Source: Clostridia bacterium (lineage in GTDB: Bacteria > Bacillota > Clostridia > UMGS1810). From it: DNA of 64,000 nt. Position numbers and translations under genes: made by a program. Where the stretch lies: positions 1 through 64,000 of the forward strand of contig JAFQBA010000006.1 of the NCBI GenBank assembly GCA_017416845.1. Reading direction: 5' to 3'. Below the pieces are notes generated by a model. It worked only from the letters and a program-made list of their open reading frames with translations. It was not told where the DNA came from and ran no database searches. Positions 44,361-55,025 of the stretch are shown here, piece after piece. Numbering within the stretch: the stretch's first letter is position 1; each line of letters opens with the position of its first letter.

Positions 44361-45545
44361 TCATAATTTTTTTGCTTTTTCAGCAAGTTCATTTGCTTTA
44401 TCACAGATTTCCCAGCTAAAGTCTGCATCTTCCCTGCCAAAATGACCGTACGATGCTGTTTTGCAATATATAGGTCTTCTGAGTTTAAGATTATCAATAA
44501 TTGCAACCGGACGCAAATCAAACACTTCATCAATGAGCATTGTAAGTTTTTCTTCAGAGATAATACCTGTACCGAATGTGTCCACAAATATTGACACAGG
44601 CTTGCTTACTCCGATCGCATATGCGAGCTGTACCTCACATTTTTTTGCAAGTCCTGCTTTGACAATATTTTTTGCAACATATCTTGCGGCATAGGCGGCA
44701 CTTCGGTCTACTTTTGTGGGATCTTTTCCTGAAAAAGCGCCTCCGCCATGTCTTGCATACCCACCATAAGTGTCAACAATGATTTTCCTGCCCGTAAGAC
44801 CTGAGTCGCCCTGAGGTCCACCAATTACAAAGCGACCGGTAGGATTAATATAATATTTTGTGTTATCATCAAGAAGTTCGTGTGGAACAACAGGATAAAT
44901 CACATTCTCAAGAATATCTTTTTCTATTTGTTCATGAGAAACTTCGGGTCCATGCTGAGTTGAAACAACAATTGTATCCACTCTCAATGGTTTATCATCT
45001 TCGTATTCAATGGTAACCTGCGTTTTGCCATCAGGTCTCAAATAATCAAGGATCCCTTCTTTTCTTACTTTTGTGAGTCTCATGCTGAGTTTATGTGCAA
45101 GCGAAATAGGCATCGGCATAAGTTCGGGTGTTTCATCACACGCAAATCCGAACATCATACCCTGATCACCGGCTCCGTTATCTTCATCCGCCGAACTTTC
45201 TCTTTTTGCTTCATATGATTTATCAACACCAAGCGCAATATCGGACGATTGTTCATCAATGCTTGTAAGCACACTACATGTGTGACAATCAAACCCAAAC
45301 TTTGCTCTATCATAGCCTATACGTTCAACAGTTTCCCTGGCAACTCTGGGTATATCTACATAACAATCTGTTGTTATTTCTCCCATAATCATTATCATAC
45401 CTGTTGTAACAGCAGTTTCACATGCAACCCTTGCTTTTGGATCTTTTTCGATTATAGCATCCAACACAGCATCAGAAATCTGATCACATATTTTATCGGG
45501 ATGTCCTTCCGTAACCGATTCTGATGTAAATAAATATCTGCTCAT
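44361..45545 (-). CDS. metK: S-adenosylmethionine synthetase
   Basis: It makes SAM from methionine and ATP, serving the several radical SAM and methyltransferase genes here. The 394 residues contain [26 protein letters not shown] and [16 protein letters not shown], the three family signatures. GGAGG lies eight bases upstream of the ATG. Only 18 bases separate it from the upstream gene, so there is no SAM riboswitch in front of it. Confidence 0.98.
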   Translation of the reverse strand: MSRYLFTSESVTEGHPDKICDQISDAVLDAIIEKDPKARVACETAVTTGMIMIMGEITTDCYVDIPRVARETVERIGYDRAKFGFDCHTCSVLTSIDEQSSDIALGVDKSYEAKRESSADEDNGAGDQGMMFGFACDETPELMPMPISLAHKLSMRLTKVRKEGILDYLRPDGKTQVTIEYEDDKPLRVDTIVVSTQHGPEVSHEQIEKDILENVIYPVVPHELLDDNTKYYINPTGRFVIGGPQGDSGLTGRKIIVDTYGGYARHGGGAFSGKDPTKVDRSAAYAARYVAKNIVKAGLAKKCEVQLAYAIGVSKPVSIFVDTFGTGIISEEKLTMLIDEVFDLRPVAIIDNLKLRRPIYCKTASYGHFGREDADFSWEICDKANELAEKAKKL

Positions 45546-45563
45546 GATTTTTCCTCCGTAAAT

Positions 45564-46097
45564 TTAAAAAACACTAATTATCCCATCTATAATAGTAGAA
45601 CCTGTAAGCATAATAATTCCTGCGGTTAATACCCCTGCCGCAATAACCCAAAAAGAATGTTTAATTCTTAAGCCCATCAGGGCAGCAATTGCCGACCCGG
45701 TCCATGCTCCTGTTCCCGGAAGAGGTACAGCAACAAAAACAAAGAGCCCGAGAAGTTTTTTGCGATACTTACTTTTCTCATTAGTTATTCCGCTAACTTC
45801 ATTTTCCATGTTGTTCATTTTTTTATTTGTTCGTGTTTTTAATTTCTTTGCAAGTTTACCGAACAATCTGGTTTTTTCAAGATAATTAATTATAGGTCTG
45901 AAAAACCATACAATAAACGGAACCGGTAAAACATTCCCTAAAACGCCTAAAAATAAGACAACATACCATTGCATATCAAGTGTGATAATTCCAAAAGGTA
46001 TTGCACCTCTGAGTTCTATTATTGGAATCATTGCAACAAGAAAAACAGCAAGTTCATGATTAATACCTGCAAGATATGCTTCAATTGCTTCGACCAT
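45564..46097 (-). CDS. Small multi-drug export-type membrane protein
   Basis: The 177-residue protein has about four hydrophobic helices, with IELRGAIPFGI in the first and PLPGTGAWTGSAIAALMGL near the end, the pattern of the Sm_multidrug_ex (COG2426) family. Export function is by family name only. The segment KLAKKLKTRTNKKMNNMENEV at the middle is a basic cytoplasmic loop. Confidence 0.85.
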   Translation of the reverse strand: MVEAIEAYLAGINHELAVFLVAMIPIIELRGAIPFGIITLDMQWYVVLFLGVLGNVLPVPFIVWFFRPIINYLEKTRLFGKLAKKLKTRTNKKMNNMENEVSGITNEKSKYRKKLLGLFVFVAVPLPGTGAWTGSAIAALMGLRIKHSFWVIAAGVLTAGIIMLTGSTIIDGIISVF

Positions 46098-46108
46098 AGT
46101 TTAACCCC

Positions 46109-46543
46109 TCAATTTTCAAACGACATCATTTTGTCAACTCTTGTTTGATGTCTTCCACCCTGGAATTCATTTGTAAGAAATTCTTTTACAATATCTTTTG
46201 CAAGTTCGGGGCCAATTACTCGACCTCCAAGCGTAAGTATATTTGCATCATTGTGTTGACGTGTCATTTTTGCACTGAAAGTATCTGAACACTGTGCCGC
46301 TCTTATTCCTTTATGCTTATTTGCAGCCATATTCATTCCGATGCCTGTTCCGCAAACAAGAATTCCAAGTTTTGCTTCGCCATTTGTAACTGCTGTGCAA
46401 ATTTTATGAGCAATATCAGGATAATCTATTGAATTTGTATCATATGTACCCATATCATTAAATTCGTAACCTTCTGATTTAAGGTAATCGATGATTACGT
46501 TTTTTAATTCAAAACCTCCGTGATCACAACCTATAGCTATCAT
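46109..46543 (-). CDS. rpiB: Ribose-5-phosphate isomerase B
   Basis: It interconverts ribose 5-phosphate and ribulose 5-phosphate. The 144 residues have IAIGCDHGGFELK, GILVCGTGIGMNMAANK with the catalytic Cys, and NILTLGGRVIG. GGAGG lies eight bases from the ATG. Confidence 0.95.
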   Translation of the reverse strand: MIAIGCDHGGFELKNVIIDYLKSEGYEFNDMGTYDTNSIDYPDIAHKICTAVTNGEAKLGILVCGTGIGMNMAANKHKGIRAAQCSDTFSAKMTRQHNDANILTLGGRVIGPELAKDIVKEFLTNEFQGGRHQTRVDKMMSFEN

Positions 46544-46567
46544 TTGTTATACCTCCAATAAAAATAT

Positions 46568-47257
46568 TTATGCAATACCGTGAGCAAGATTATATTCACG
46601 CTCTGCCTGCGGTAATCTCAGATAAATTGGTGCAACTTCGTAAAGATTGTCATATAAACCTTTATTTGCTCTTTCAAGCGCTACACTTGCAATTGATGAT
46701 GCTCTTTGCATTGAAAGATTAACCGGGGAAACAAACCATCTTTCGCTGTTAAAGCTCTCTATCTTATCCTTAAATTTTGTTATAGCATCGCCTGCAAACA
46801 CAACATCTTTACCATGCATCTCAATAAGAAGCTCATCAAAATCAACAATTCTCTCTTGTACTGTTTTTTCACCATTCAGATACAAAGCATTATAAACATC
46901 ATTACGCCTTGCGTCAAATATGGGGCATATAATCTTTTCGGAAAATGGAAAAGATGCGGCCACACAATCAAGAGAGGAAACGCCGACAATTTTTTTATCC
47001 AGTGCTTGAGCAAGGGTTTTCATTGCTGAAATTCCTATACGAAGACCTGTAAAAGAACCGGGACCGAGAGCTACTGCAAATACATCAACATCTTTAACCG
47101 TTAAGCCACAATGCTTAAGCATGTCATCAAGCATTGGCATGATAATCTGAGAATGAGCTCTGTCATTACTGACTGTATATTCACCAATAATTTTATTGTC
47201 ATCTGCAATAGCAACTGTTGCATTAACAGATGATGTGTCCATTGCTAAAACCTTCAT
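46568..47257 (-). CDS. tsaB: tRNA t6A37 biosynthesis protein TsaB
   Basis: TsaB is the non-catalytic partner of TsaD in making t6A on ANN-reading tRNAs. The protein of 229 residues starts MKVLAMDTSSVNATVAI and has the ASKHA-fold block VALGPGSFTGLRIG. The ATG at 47257 (AGAGGC upstream) is chosen over the open frame from 47278. Overlaps tsaE by 4 bases. Confidence 0.94.
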   Translation of the reverse strand: MKVLAMDTSSVNATVAIADDNKIIGEYTVSNDRAHSQIIMPMLDDMLKHCGLTVKDVDVFAVALGPGSFTGLRIGISAMKTLAQALDKKIVGVSSLDCVAASFPFSEKIICPIFDARRNDVYNALYLNGEKTVQERIVDFDELLIEMHGKDVVFAGDAITKFKDKIESFNSERWFVSPVNLSMQRASSIASVALERANKGLYDNLYEVAPIYLRLPQAEREYNLAHGIA

Positions 47258-47700
47258 ATATTTTCGCCTCTGTAACAAATTGTAATCTCACGTGAATCAT
47301 CGCCGAGATCAAATCGTTTTTTTATAATTATTTCATAATAAAACTCATCAAGCTCGTTCTTGACAATTTCAGCCCATTCCATAAAAATAATACCTTTTGA
47401 AGAGGCATAATCATCCCACCCGATATCATAGAGATCATCCATGGATGTTAGTCTGTATACATCAAAATGAAATACGGGGATATTACCGCTTCTGTATTCA
47501 TTGACTATGGTAAATGTTGGACTGTTTACGTATTCAGTAATTCCGAGTCCTTTGCATACACCCGTTGTAAAGGCAGTCTTTCCTGCACCAAGGTCACCAT
47601 CTAACGTTACAATGTCTCCCGGTTTCAGATACTTTGCAAAATCTTCACCAATTTTTAAAGTATCATCATATGAATTTGATATATATGTTTTATTTATCAT
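47254..47700 (-). CDS. tsaE: tRNA t6A37 biosynthesis ATPase TsaE
   Basis: The ATPase of the TsaBDE complex. The P-loop is GDLGAGKTAFTTG; NSPTFTIVNEY and HFDVYRL follow. I choose the ATG at 47700 (MINKTYISN), which comes directly after the fhs stop codon; the in-frame ATG at 47733 lies inside fhs and has no ribosome site. Neither start has a strong Shine-Dalgarno, so coupling to fhs is likely. Confidence 0.93.
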   Translation of the reverse strand: MINKTYISNSYDDTLKIGEDFAKYLKPGDIVTLDGDLGAGKTAFTTGVCKGLGITEYVNSPTFTIVNEYRSGNIPVFHFDVYRLTSMDDLYDIGWDDYASSKGIIFMEWAEIVKNELDEFYYEIIIKKRFDLGDDSREITICYRGENI

Positions 47701-47701
47701 A

Positions 47702-49372
47702 TCAGAAAAGTCCAACAATTTCGCCGTTGTCATTTATATCAATATTGTTTGCAGCGGGAACCTTGGGAAGGCCGGGCATAGTCATAATGTCACCGGTAAG
47801 AGCAACAATAAATCCTGCCCCGTTTGAAATATTGATATCTTTAACAGTGATGGTAAAGCCTTCGGGAGCACCGAGAAGTGTGGGATCATCGGAAAGTGAA
47901 TACTGGGTTTTTGCCATACAAACAGGAACTTTGTCGAGACCGAGTTCTTCGAATTTGGCAATTTTCTTGTTGGCTTTGGGAGCATAATTCACTCCGGATG
48001 CACCGTATATCTCTTTTGCAATAATTGCAATTTTTTCTTTAACACTTAAGTCTGTGTCATATAACGGAGCATAGTTTGAAACCGTGTTATCAACAATATC
48101 ACACACAGTTTCAGCAAGTTCTACACCGCCTTCGCCGCCTTTTGCAAACACTTCTGCAAAGCAAGCTTTTACACCGATATTTTCACAGTAGTCTTTGATG
48201 AACTGTTTTTCGGCTTCGGTGTCCGAGGCAAAAGCATTGATAGCAACAACAACGGGAACACCGTATTTTTTCATGTTTGAAATATGTTTGCCAAGGTTTG
48301 CAATGCCGGATTTAAGTGCATCAAGATTTTCGTTTTGTAAATCAGCCTTTGCAACACCGCCGTTATATTTGAGAGCACGAACTGTTGCAACAATTACAAC
48401 GGCACTTGGTGTAAGACCGCCCATACGACATTTGATGTCGAGGAATTTTTCGGCACCAAGGTCTGCACCGAAGCCTGCTTCGGTGATAACATAGTCTGAA
48501 AGCTTGAGAGCAAGCTTTGTAGCCCTTATGCTGTTACAACCGTGTGCAATGTTTGCAAAGGGTCCGCCATGCATAAGGCAAGGAGTGTTTTCTAAGGTCT
48601 GAATAAGATTGGGATTTATTGCATCTTTCAAAAGAAGTGCCATTGCACCTGCGGCATTGAGCATGCCTGCAGTAACGGGTTTGCCTTCATAGTCATAGGC
48701 AACAATGATTTTTGAAAGTCTTTCTTTAAGATCTGAAAAATCGGAAGCAAGACAAAGAATTGCCATAACTTCGGATGCAACAGTAATCATGAAACCGTCT
48801 TCACGAGGAACACCGTCAATTTTACCGCCGAGACCGACAACTATATTTCTGAGTGCTCTGTCATTCATATCAAGAACACGTTTGAAAACTATTGATGTCA
48901 CATCAATTCCGAGAGCGTTCCCTTGTTTGATGTGGTTGTCCAAAAGTGCGGCAAGGAGATTATGAGCACTTGTAATTGCATGCATATCACCGGTGAAATG
49001 GAGGTTGATGTCTTCCATGGGAACAACCTGAGCATATCCGCCGCCTGCAGCACCGCCCTTAACACCCATAACAGGGCCAAGCGATGGTTCACGAAGAGCA
49101 ATAATGGCATTTTTGCCGATTTTGCCCATTGCTTCACCAAGACCTACTGTTATTGTAGTTTTACCTTCACCTGCAGGTGTGGGGTTGATGGCTGTTACAA
49201 GAATCAACTTACCGTCTTTTTCGTCTTTGAGTTTATTATATACTTCGGGAGATATCTTCGCTTTATATTTACCATAATAATCTATATCATTTTCGGTAAG
49301 ACCAAGCTGAGACGCAATTTCTCGAATATGTTTCATCTGAGCATTTTGAGCAATCTGAATATCTGTTAACAT
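47702..49372 (-). CDS. fhs: Formate--tetrahydrofolate ligase
   Basis: It makes 10-formyl-THF from formate, THF and ATP. The 556 residues carry the P-loop region [54 protein letters not shown]-type family block (residues about 95-130) and [18 protein letters not shown]. The product is consumed by the AICAR transformylase at 61.5 kb and by Fmt. The ATG overlaps the ispF stop codon (TAATG). Confidence 0.97.
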   Translation of the reverse strand: MLTDIQIAQNAQMKHIREIASQLGLTENDIDYYGKYKAKISPEVYNKLKDEKDGKLILVTAINPTPAGEGKTTITVGLGEAMGKIGKNAIIALREPSLGPVMGVKGGAAGGGYAQVVPMEDINLHFTGDMHAITSAHNLLAALLDNHIKQGNALGIDVTSIVFKRVLDMNDRALRNIVVGLGGKIDGVPREDGFMITVASEVMAILCLASDFSDLKERLSKIIVAYDYEGKPVTAGMLNAAGAMALLLKDAINPNLIQTLENTPCLMHGGPFANIAHGCNSIRATKLALKLSDYVITEAGFGADLGAEKFLDIKCRMGGLTPSAVVIVATVRALKYNGGVAKADLQNENLDALKSGIANLGKHISNMKKYGVPVVVAINAFASDTEAEKQFIKDYCENIGVKACFAEVFAKGGEGGVELAETVCDIVDNTVSNYAPLYDTDLSVKEKIAIIAKEIYGASGVNYAPKANKKIAKFEELGLDKVPVCMAKTQYSLSDDPTLLGAPEGFTITVKDINISNGAGFIVALTGDIMTMPGLPKVPAANNIDINDNGEIVGLF

Positions 49373-49857
49373 TATTTAACATCCTTTCTTTTTTCGATTA
49401 AACAAATACAATGCGAAGAAATACCTTCTTCCCTGCCCTCAAAACCGAGTTTTTCGGTTGTAGTGGCTTTTATATTTACAAAGTCAGGGTCAATGCCGAG
49501 ACATTTTGCAATATTTTCTTTCATCTTTGCCGAATGTGGAGAAATCTTCGGCTTTTGTGCAACTACGGTTGCATCAATATTAATAATATCATATCCTTTA
49601 TCCTTCAAAAGATCAACCGTTCTTTTTAAAAGAATCATACTGTCAATATCTTTATAGGCAGAGTCGTTATCGGGAAAATGAATGCCAATATCTCCAAGAG
49701 CTGCGGCACCGAGAAGTGCATCGGCAATTGCATGAAGCAGAACATCGGCATCGGAATGACCAAGCAAACCAAGTGAGTGCGGAATTTCCACACCGCCAAG
49801 AATAAGTTTTCTGCCCTCGGAAAATTTATGAACATCATAACCAAAGCCAACTCTCAC
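49372..49857 (-). CDS. ispF: 2-C-methyl-D-erythritol 2,4-cyclodiphosphate synthase
   Basis: Fifth enzyme of the non-mevalonate isoprenoid pathway. The 161 residues start [12 protein letters not shown] and contain [21 protein letters not shown], the zinc and substrate block. The start is a GTG with AAGGTTGA upstream. IspD ends 5 bases before, so two pathway steps are adjacent. Confidence 0.96.
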   Translation of the reverse strand: MRVGFGYDVHKFSEGRKLILGGVEIPHSLGLLGHSDADVLLHAIADALLGAAALGDIGIHFPDNDSAYKDIDSMILLKRTVDLLKDKGYDIINIDATVVAQKPKISPHSAKMKENIAKCLGIDPDFVNIKATTTEKLGFEGREEGISSHCICLIEKRKDVK

Positions 49858-49862
49858 TCAAA

Positions 49863-50543
49863 TCAACCTTTCAGATATTCTCCCGCTAAAGTCATATCAA
49901 CAGGAGTTGTAATTTTAATATTAGTGTAAGAACCTTCGATAATGTAAACATCATTTCCGGCAAATTCAGCCACGGCACAGTCATCCGTTGCTTCAAAACC
50001 TTTTTGAATTGCAAGCTCATGTGCTTTGACAATAAGATTTTTGCTGAAAGCCTGCGGTGTCTGAATAAGCCACAAATTGCTTCTGTCAACAGTGGAAACA
50101 ATTTTACCGTCTGCATCAGATTTTTTTACGGTGTCAATAACTTTAACACCAAGAGCACAAGCTTTCTTTGAAAAAAGATTATCGGCTACAAGTCTGATGT
50201 CTGACGGTTTAACACAACACCTTACGGCATCGTGAATCATAACATATCCGCAGTCGCCTGCTGCACCAAGTCCCGCACATACGGATTTCTGACGTGTATC
50301 GGAGCCTTCGACAATTTTTATGTCAAAGTCTACACCTTTAAAAAGATTATTGCAATGAGTTATATAATCCTTATGACACACTATTATAATTTTATCAACC
50401 GCTCCGCTTTGAATAAATCGGCTGACTGTATGTTCTATTATTTCGCAATCACCAAGCTTAAGAAACTGTTTCGGGCAGTCTGCACCCATTCTTGTTCCGG
50501 TGCCGCCTGCAACAATTATTGCTGTAATCGAAGTGTTGTTCAT
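49863..50543 (-). CDS. ispD: 2-C-methyl-D-erythritol 4-phosphate cytidylyltransferase
   Basis: Third enzyme of the same isoprenoid pathway. The 226 residues contain the CTP-binding GGTGTRMGADCPKQFL at 13-28, VMIHDAVRC and TDDCAVAEFAG. GGAG precedes the ATG; ispF is the next gene. Confidence 0.95.
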   Translation of the reverse strand: MNNTSITAIIVAGGTGTRMGADCPKQFLKLGDCEIIEHTVSRFIQSGAVDKIIIVCHKDYITHCNNLFKGVDFDIKIVEGSDTRQKSVCAGLGAAGDCGYVMIHDAVRCCVKPSDIRLVADNLFSKKACALGVKVIDTVKKSDADGKIVSTVDRSNLWLIQTPQAFSKNLIVKAHELAIQKGFEATDDCAVAEFAGNDVYIIEGSYTNIKITTPVDMTLAGEYLKG

Positions 50544-50563
50544 AATAAATCTCCGATAAAACC

Positions 50564-52060
50564 TTAGCTAAGAAACTTATCGGTTTCTTTTATCATATTT
50601 TCTTTGTCGCAAACAGAACTGAAACGAACCTCTTTTGATTTGAGTTCGGAAAGCTGAACAGGAATCTCGATATTGCCTTTTTTTGCAAGAATATCAAGAA
50701 GTTCAAATTCATCTTTATCATCGAGATTGAGTTCGGGATCTATTGCAGAAATAACAGCTTTGTTAAACTTGAAGGGATTTGCTGTTGATGCAATAACTGT
50801 GGGAGTTTTATCGCCGGTTTCTTCAACATATTTTTCATATACATTCAGAGCCACGGCAGTGTGTGTGTCTGCAACATAAGAATATTTATTGAAATATTTT
50901 GCAATTGTTTTTGCTGTTTCCGTGTCATCACAACATCCGGCAACAAAAATATCAGAAACTGCTTTTTTGATTTCTTCGCTAACGGTATATTTGCCATTTT
51001 CGGAAAGCTCTTTCATGTAAGAAGCAACAAGCGCATCATTTCTTCCCGAAATATGATGAAGAAGTCTTTCAAGGTTACTGGAAATAAGGATATCCATTGA
51101 AGGTGAAACTGTTGTGAAGAACTGTCTGTTTCTGTCATATACACCTGTATTTATAAAATCGGTCAAAACATTGTTCTGATTGGAAGCACAAATAAGCTTA
51201 TTAACGGGAAGTCCCATAACCTTTGCATAATAAGCCGCTAAAATGTTACCGAAGTTACCCGTGGGAACAACAATATTGATTTTTTCGCCGTTTTTAATTT
51301 TTCCTTCGCAAAGCAAATCGCAGTATGCAGAAATGTAATAAACAATCTGAGGTGCAAGTCTTCCCCAGTTAATTGAGTTTGCAGAAGAAAATGTGTAACC
51401 GCGTGAATTAAGTTCGGCTTTATATTCATTGTTGGTGAAAATCTTCTTAACGCCGGTCTGTGCATCGTCAAAATTCCCTTTAACAGCGCATACAGACACA
51501 TTATTTCCACTCTGGGTTGTCATCTGAAGCTTCTGGATTTTCGAAACACCGTCAACGGGATAAAACACCTGAATGCAGGTGCCGTCAACATCCTTAAAGC
51601 CTTCGAGTGCAGCTTTGCCTGTATCACCCGAGGTTGCAACAAGGATTACAACTTTGTTGTCTTCTCCGGTTTTTTCGATTGCTTTTTTGAGAAGGTACGG
51701 AAGAATCTGAAGTGCCATATCTTTGAATGCACATGTGGGACCATGCCAAAGTTCAAGAATATTGAGACCATCTTCAAGTGAGCAAAGAGGTGCTGTATTT
51801 TCACCGGCGAATTTTGATGCATGATATGCATTGTCGGCACAGAATTTGAGTTCATCTGCACTGTAGTCGGTAAGGTACATTCCGAGAATTTTAGCGGCAC
51901 GTTCTTTGTAGGAAAGCTTTGAAAGGCTTTCAATCATTTCAGCAGAAAGAGCCGGAATTTCACAAGGAACATAGAGCCCACCCTCGGAAGAAATACCGTT
52001 TTTAATAGCGTTTGCGGCATCTACTGATATTGTGTTATTTCTTGTACTCTGATATTTCAT
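50564..52060 (-). CDS. thrC: Threonine synthase
   Basis: This PLP enzyme converts phosphohomoserine to threonine. At 498 residues it is the long (class I, yeast/E. coli-like) form, starting MKYQSTRN. Visible are the PLP lysine block FGPTxAFKD-like HGPTCAFKDMALQ, ATSGDTGKAAL, and VPTGNFGNILAAYYAK for phosphate binding. GTGAGG upstream of the ATG. Confidence 0.95.
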   Translation of the reverse strand: MKYQSTRNNTISVDAANAIKNGISSEGGLYVPCEIPALSAEMIESLSKLSYKERAAKILGMYLTDYSADELKFCADNAYHASKFAGENTAPLCSLEDGLNILELWHGPTCAFKDMALQILPYLLKKAIEKTGEDNKVVILVATSGDTGKAALEGFKDVDGTCIQVFYPVDGVSKIQKLQMTTQSGNNVSVCAVKGNFDDAQTGVKKIFTNNEYKAELNSRGYTFSSANSINWGRLAPQIVYYISAYCDLLCEGKIKNGEKINIVVPTGNFGNILAAYYAKVMGLPVNKLICASNQNNVLTDFINTGVYDRNRQFFTTVSPSMDILISSNLERLLHHISGRNDALVASYMKELSENGKYTVSEEIKKAVSDIFVAGCCDDTETAKTIAKYFNKYSYVADTHTAVALNVYEKYVEETGDKTPTVIASTANPFKFNKAVISAIDPELNLDDKDEFELLDILAKKGNIEIPVQLSELKSKEVRFSSVCDKENMIKETDKFLS

Positions 52061-52081
52061 TATTATAACCTCACAAACTGA

Positions 52082-53296
52082 TTATTTTAAAACGATTCTG
52101 TGGAAAACTTTCTTGCCTTTTTTGATAACAGCTTCGCCATTTTCAAAATCAGATTCGGAAAGAGTGTAGTTTGCATCGGCAACTTTTTCGCCATTAAGGC
52201 TCACGCCACCTTGCTGAATAAGTCTTCTGCCTTCACCTTTTGATGCAATGATTCCTGCCTGAACCATAAGATCAAGAATCTGAATGTCGGCAGAATCAAT
52301 TTCGGTTGAAGGCATATTTTCGGAGCTTGCACCTGCACCAAACACTGCTTCGGCTGCAGCCTTTGCTTTTTCAGCTTCAGCTTCACCGTGAACAAGCTTT
52401 GTAACTTCATATGCAAGAACTTTTTTGGCTTTGTTAATTTCGGCATCTTTATACTGAGCCATAACTTCAATTTCTTCAAGGGGAAGGAATGTGAGAAGCT
52501 TAAGGCATTTGATAACGTCAGCATCATCAACATTTACCCAGTACTGATAGAAATCATAGGGTGATGTCTTTTCGGGATCAAGCCAGAGAGCACCGCTCTG
52601 TGTTTTGCCCATTTTCTTACCTTCGGAATTGGTGAGCAGAGTAAATGTCATACCATAAACCTGTTTCTGGTCTTTACGACGGCAAAGATCAATACCGCCA
52701 AGGATATTGCTCCACTGGTCGTCGCCGCCAAGCTCAATCTTACAGTCATATTCTCTTGAAAGCATGAGAAAATCATAGCTCTGCATGAGCATATAGTTAA
52801 ATTCAAGGAATGAAAGACCTTTTTCAAGTCTTTGTTTGAAACATTCGGCTGTGAGCATTTTGTTAACAGAGAAGCAAGAACCGATGTCTCTGAGAAAATC
52901 TACATAGTTAAGCTTCAAAAGCCAGTCGGCATTGTTAACCATAATAGCCTTATCATCTGAAAAATCGATAACGCTTGAAAGCTGTTTTTTGAAGCATTCA
53001 CAGTTGTGATCGATGATTTCTGTTGTCATCATCTGACGCATATCGGTACGACCGGAGGGATCGCCAATGTGACCTGTACCACCGCCAACGAGGGCAATGG
53101 GTCTGTGACCGTGCATCTGCATGTGACGCATAACAACCATCTGCAAGAAATGACCAACATGGAGGCTGTCTGCAGTGGGATCAAATCCTATATAAAATGT
53201 AACTTTTTCTTTACCTAAAAGCTCTCTTATTTCTTCTTCGTGAGTAACCTGAGCAATGAGGCCTCTTTCTTTTAATACATCATATACGTTTCTCAT
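52082..53296 (-). CDS. tyrS: Tyrosyl-tRNA synthetase
   Basis: The 404-residue class I synthetase has [13 protein letters not shown] (HIGH motif) at about 39-51, GGDDQWSNI for tyrosine binding, and KKMGKTQ (KMSKS-type) followed by the C-terminal S4 RNA-binding domain ([17 protein letters not shown]). AGGAGG precedes the ATG. Only 27 bases separate it from the upstream gene, too few for a T-box leader. Confidence 0.97.
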   Translation of the reverse strand: MRNVYDVLKERGLIAQVTHEEEIRELLGKEKVTFYIGFDPTADSLHVGHFLQMVVMRHMQMHGHRPIALVGGGTGHIGDPSGRTDMRQMMTTEIIDHNCECFKKQLSSVIDFSDDKAIMVNNADWLLKLNYVDFLRDIGSCFSVNKMLTAECFKQRLEKGLSFLEFNYMLMQSYDFLMLSREYDCKIELGGDDQWSNILGGIDLCRRKDQKQVYGMTFTLLTNSEGKKMGKTQSGALWLDPEKTSPYDFYQYWVNVDDADVIKCLKLLTFLPLEEIEVMAQYKDAEINKAKKVLAYEVTKLVHGEAEAEKAKAAAEAVFGAGASSENMPSTEIDSADIQILDLMVQAGIIASKGEGRRLIQQGGVSLNGEKVADANYTLSESDFENGEAVIKKGKKVFHRIVLK

Positions 53297-53323
53297 GTTA
53301 TCCTCCTGTATATCAATTAGAAA

Positions 53324-54997
53324 TTAATTTTTATTTTTATCTTCAGCCCTTATATCCGCTCTTTTGATTTTACCTGAAATTGTTTTGGGAAGTTCGGTAA
53401 CAAATTCAATTATACGTGGATATTTATAGGGAGCGGTTGTCTTTTTTACATGATTCTGAAGTTCTTTTTTTAGTTCATCGGAAGGCTTGTACCCTTTTGT
53501 AAGAACGATTGTAGCTTTAACAATTTGTCCGCGAATTTCATCGGGCACGGCAGTGATGGCTGTTTCAAAAACTGCAGGATGTTCCATAAGCGCACTTTCA
53601 ACTTCAAAGGGGCCTATGCGATAACCCGAGCTTTTTATAACATCATCGGCTCTTCCTACATACCAGTAGAAACCGTCTTCATCACACCAAGCAAGGTCTC
53701 CTGTGAGATAGTAGCCATGAGAAAAAACAGAATCGGTTTTCTCCTGATCTTTGTAATAACAATCAAGAACACCAAGTGGCTTACCTTCGGTAATGTCAAA
53801 ACCAATCTGACCAATTTCACCGGGCTTACAGATTGTAAAATCATCGTGCAGGAGCGTAGCCTTAAAACCTGCAGCCGGTCTGCCCATTGAACCGGGTTTG
53901 GGAGTATCCCACATATATGTACCAAGAAGAATGGGAGATTCGGTCTGACCGAATCCTTCATATACTTTAAGTCCGGTTGCGGCATAAATCTGATTGAAAA
54001 CTTCAGGATTAAGCGCTTCACCTGCAGTTGAAATGTGAACTAGTGAAGAAAGGTCATATTTTTTCATGTCTGATTTGATGAAAAATCTGTAGATTGTCGG
54101 AGGAGCACAGAAAGTTGTAATTCTGTATTTGACAATCATTTCAAGCAAATCTGTGGGAACAAATTTATCACTGTAGTCATATACGAACTGTGCCGTACCG
54201 GCAATAAACTGACCGTAGAGTTTTCCCCAGGAGCATTTTGCCCATCCGGTATCTGCAACGGTAAGGTGCAGACCGTCATCCACAACATTATGCCAATATT
54301 TACCTGTGGAAATATGACCGAGAGGATATGTAAAGGGATGCAGAACCATCTTGGGGTTACCGGTTGTGCCCGATGTGAAATACACAAGCATGGGATCGCC
54401 GTTGTGTGTGCGTTCGTCGCCCGTGGGTCTTTCAAATACATCAGATTCTTTTTCGGATTCCAAATCGAAATTATACCATCCCTCAAATTCTTCATCACCA
54501 AGAATACAGCACGCTTCAACTGTCGGACACTCGGGAAGACTATCTTCAACGTGCTGACGAATTTCACCTTTGTTGGAGCAGATAATCATTTTAACATCTG
54601 CACAGTTGCATCTGAAAATAATATCTTTTTTTGTCAGAAGATGGGTTGCGGGGATTGCCACCGCACCGATTTTATGAAGAGCATATATACTTATCCAGAA
54701 CTGATAATGTCTTCTTAAGATAAGCATGGCAAAATCGCCTTTTTTAATACCTATACGTTTAAAAAAGTTTACAGCTTTATTTACTTCTCTGTCAAGATCG
54801 GCAAAAGTAAATATTCTTTCTTCGCCTTCATCGTTACACCACACCAAAGCTCTTTTGTCAGGGGCAATCTTTGCATATTCTTCAATAACATCATAGGCAA
54901 AGTTAAAATCCTCGGGAACTTTAACTTTAAAATTGTTGTAATAATCGTTATAGTCTGTAAATTCTGTTTTATCCAAAAACTTGTTAAGTAAATTCAT
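53324..54997 (-). CDS. AMP-binding acyl-CoA synthetase (medium-chain/acetyl type)
   Basis: An ANL-superfamily adenylate-forming enzyme of 557 residues. The P-loop-like VYFTSGTTGNPKMV lies at about 206-219, EGFGQTESP and TGDLAWCDEDGFYWYVGRADDVIKSSGYRIGP-type blocks follow, and the catalytic lysine is in PKTISGKIKR near the C-terminus. It fits acyl-CoA synthetases of the MACS type; the chain it activates is unknown. The XRE-cupin regulator lies 28 bases upstream on the same strand, so the pair is probably one regulated unit. Confidence 0.9.
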   Translation of the reverse strand: MNLLNKFLDKTEFTDYNDYYNNFKVKVPEDFNFAYDVIEEYAKIAPDKRALVWCNDEGEERIFTFADLDREVNKAVNFFKRIGIKKGDFAMLILRRHYQFWISIYALHKIGAVAIPATHLLTKKDIIFRCNCADVKMIICSNKGEIRQHVEDSLPECPTVEACCILGDEEFEGWYNFDLESEKESDVFERPTGDERTHNGDPMLVYFTSGTTGNPKMVLHPFTYPLGHISTGKYWHNVVDDGLHLTVADTGWAKCSWGKLYGQFIAGTAQFVYDYSDKFVPTDLLEMIVKYRITTFCAPPTIYRFFIKSDMKKYDLSSLVHISTAGEALNPEVFNQIYAATGLKVYEGFGQTESPILLGTYMWDTPKPGSMGRPAAGFKATLLHDDFTICKPGEIGQIGFDITEGKPLGVLDCYYKDQEKTDSVFSHGYYLTGDLAWCDEDGFYWYVGRADDVIKSSGYRIGPFEVESALMEHPAVFETAITAVPDEIRGQIVKATIVLTKGYKPSDELKKELQNHVKKTTAPYKYPRIIEFVTELPKTISGKIKRADIRAEDKNKN

Positions 54998-55025
54998 TAT
55001 ATTATTTAACCTTTCTGTATCATAA

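Noticed and set aside
45546-45563. SAM riboswitch before metK
   Set aside because: Only 18 bases lie between the upstream stop codon and metK, too few for any SAM riboswitch class.
53297-53323. T-box leader before tyrS
   Set aside because: The gap is 27 bases; a T-box leader needs about 150-200 or more, and no anti-terminator block is seen.
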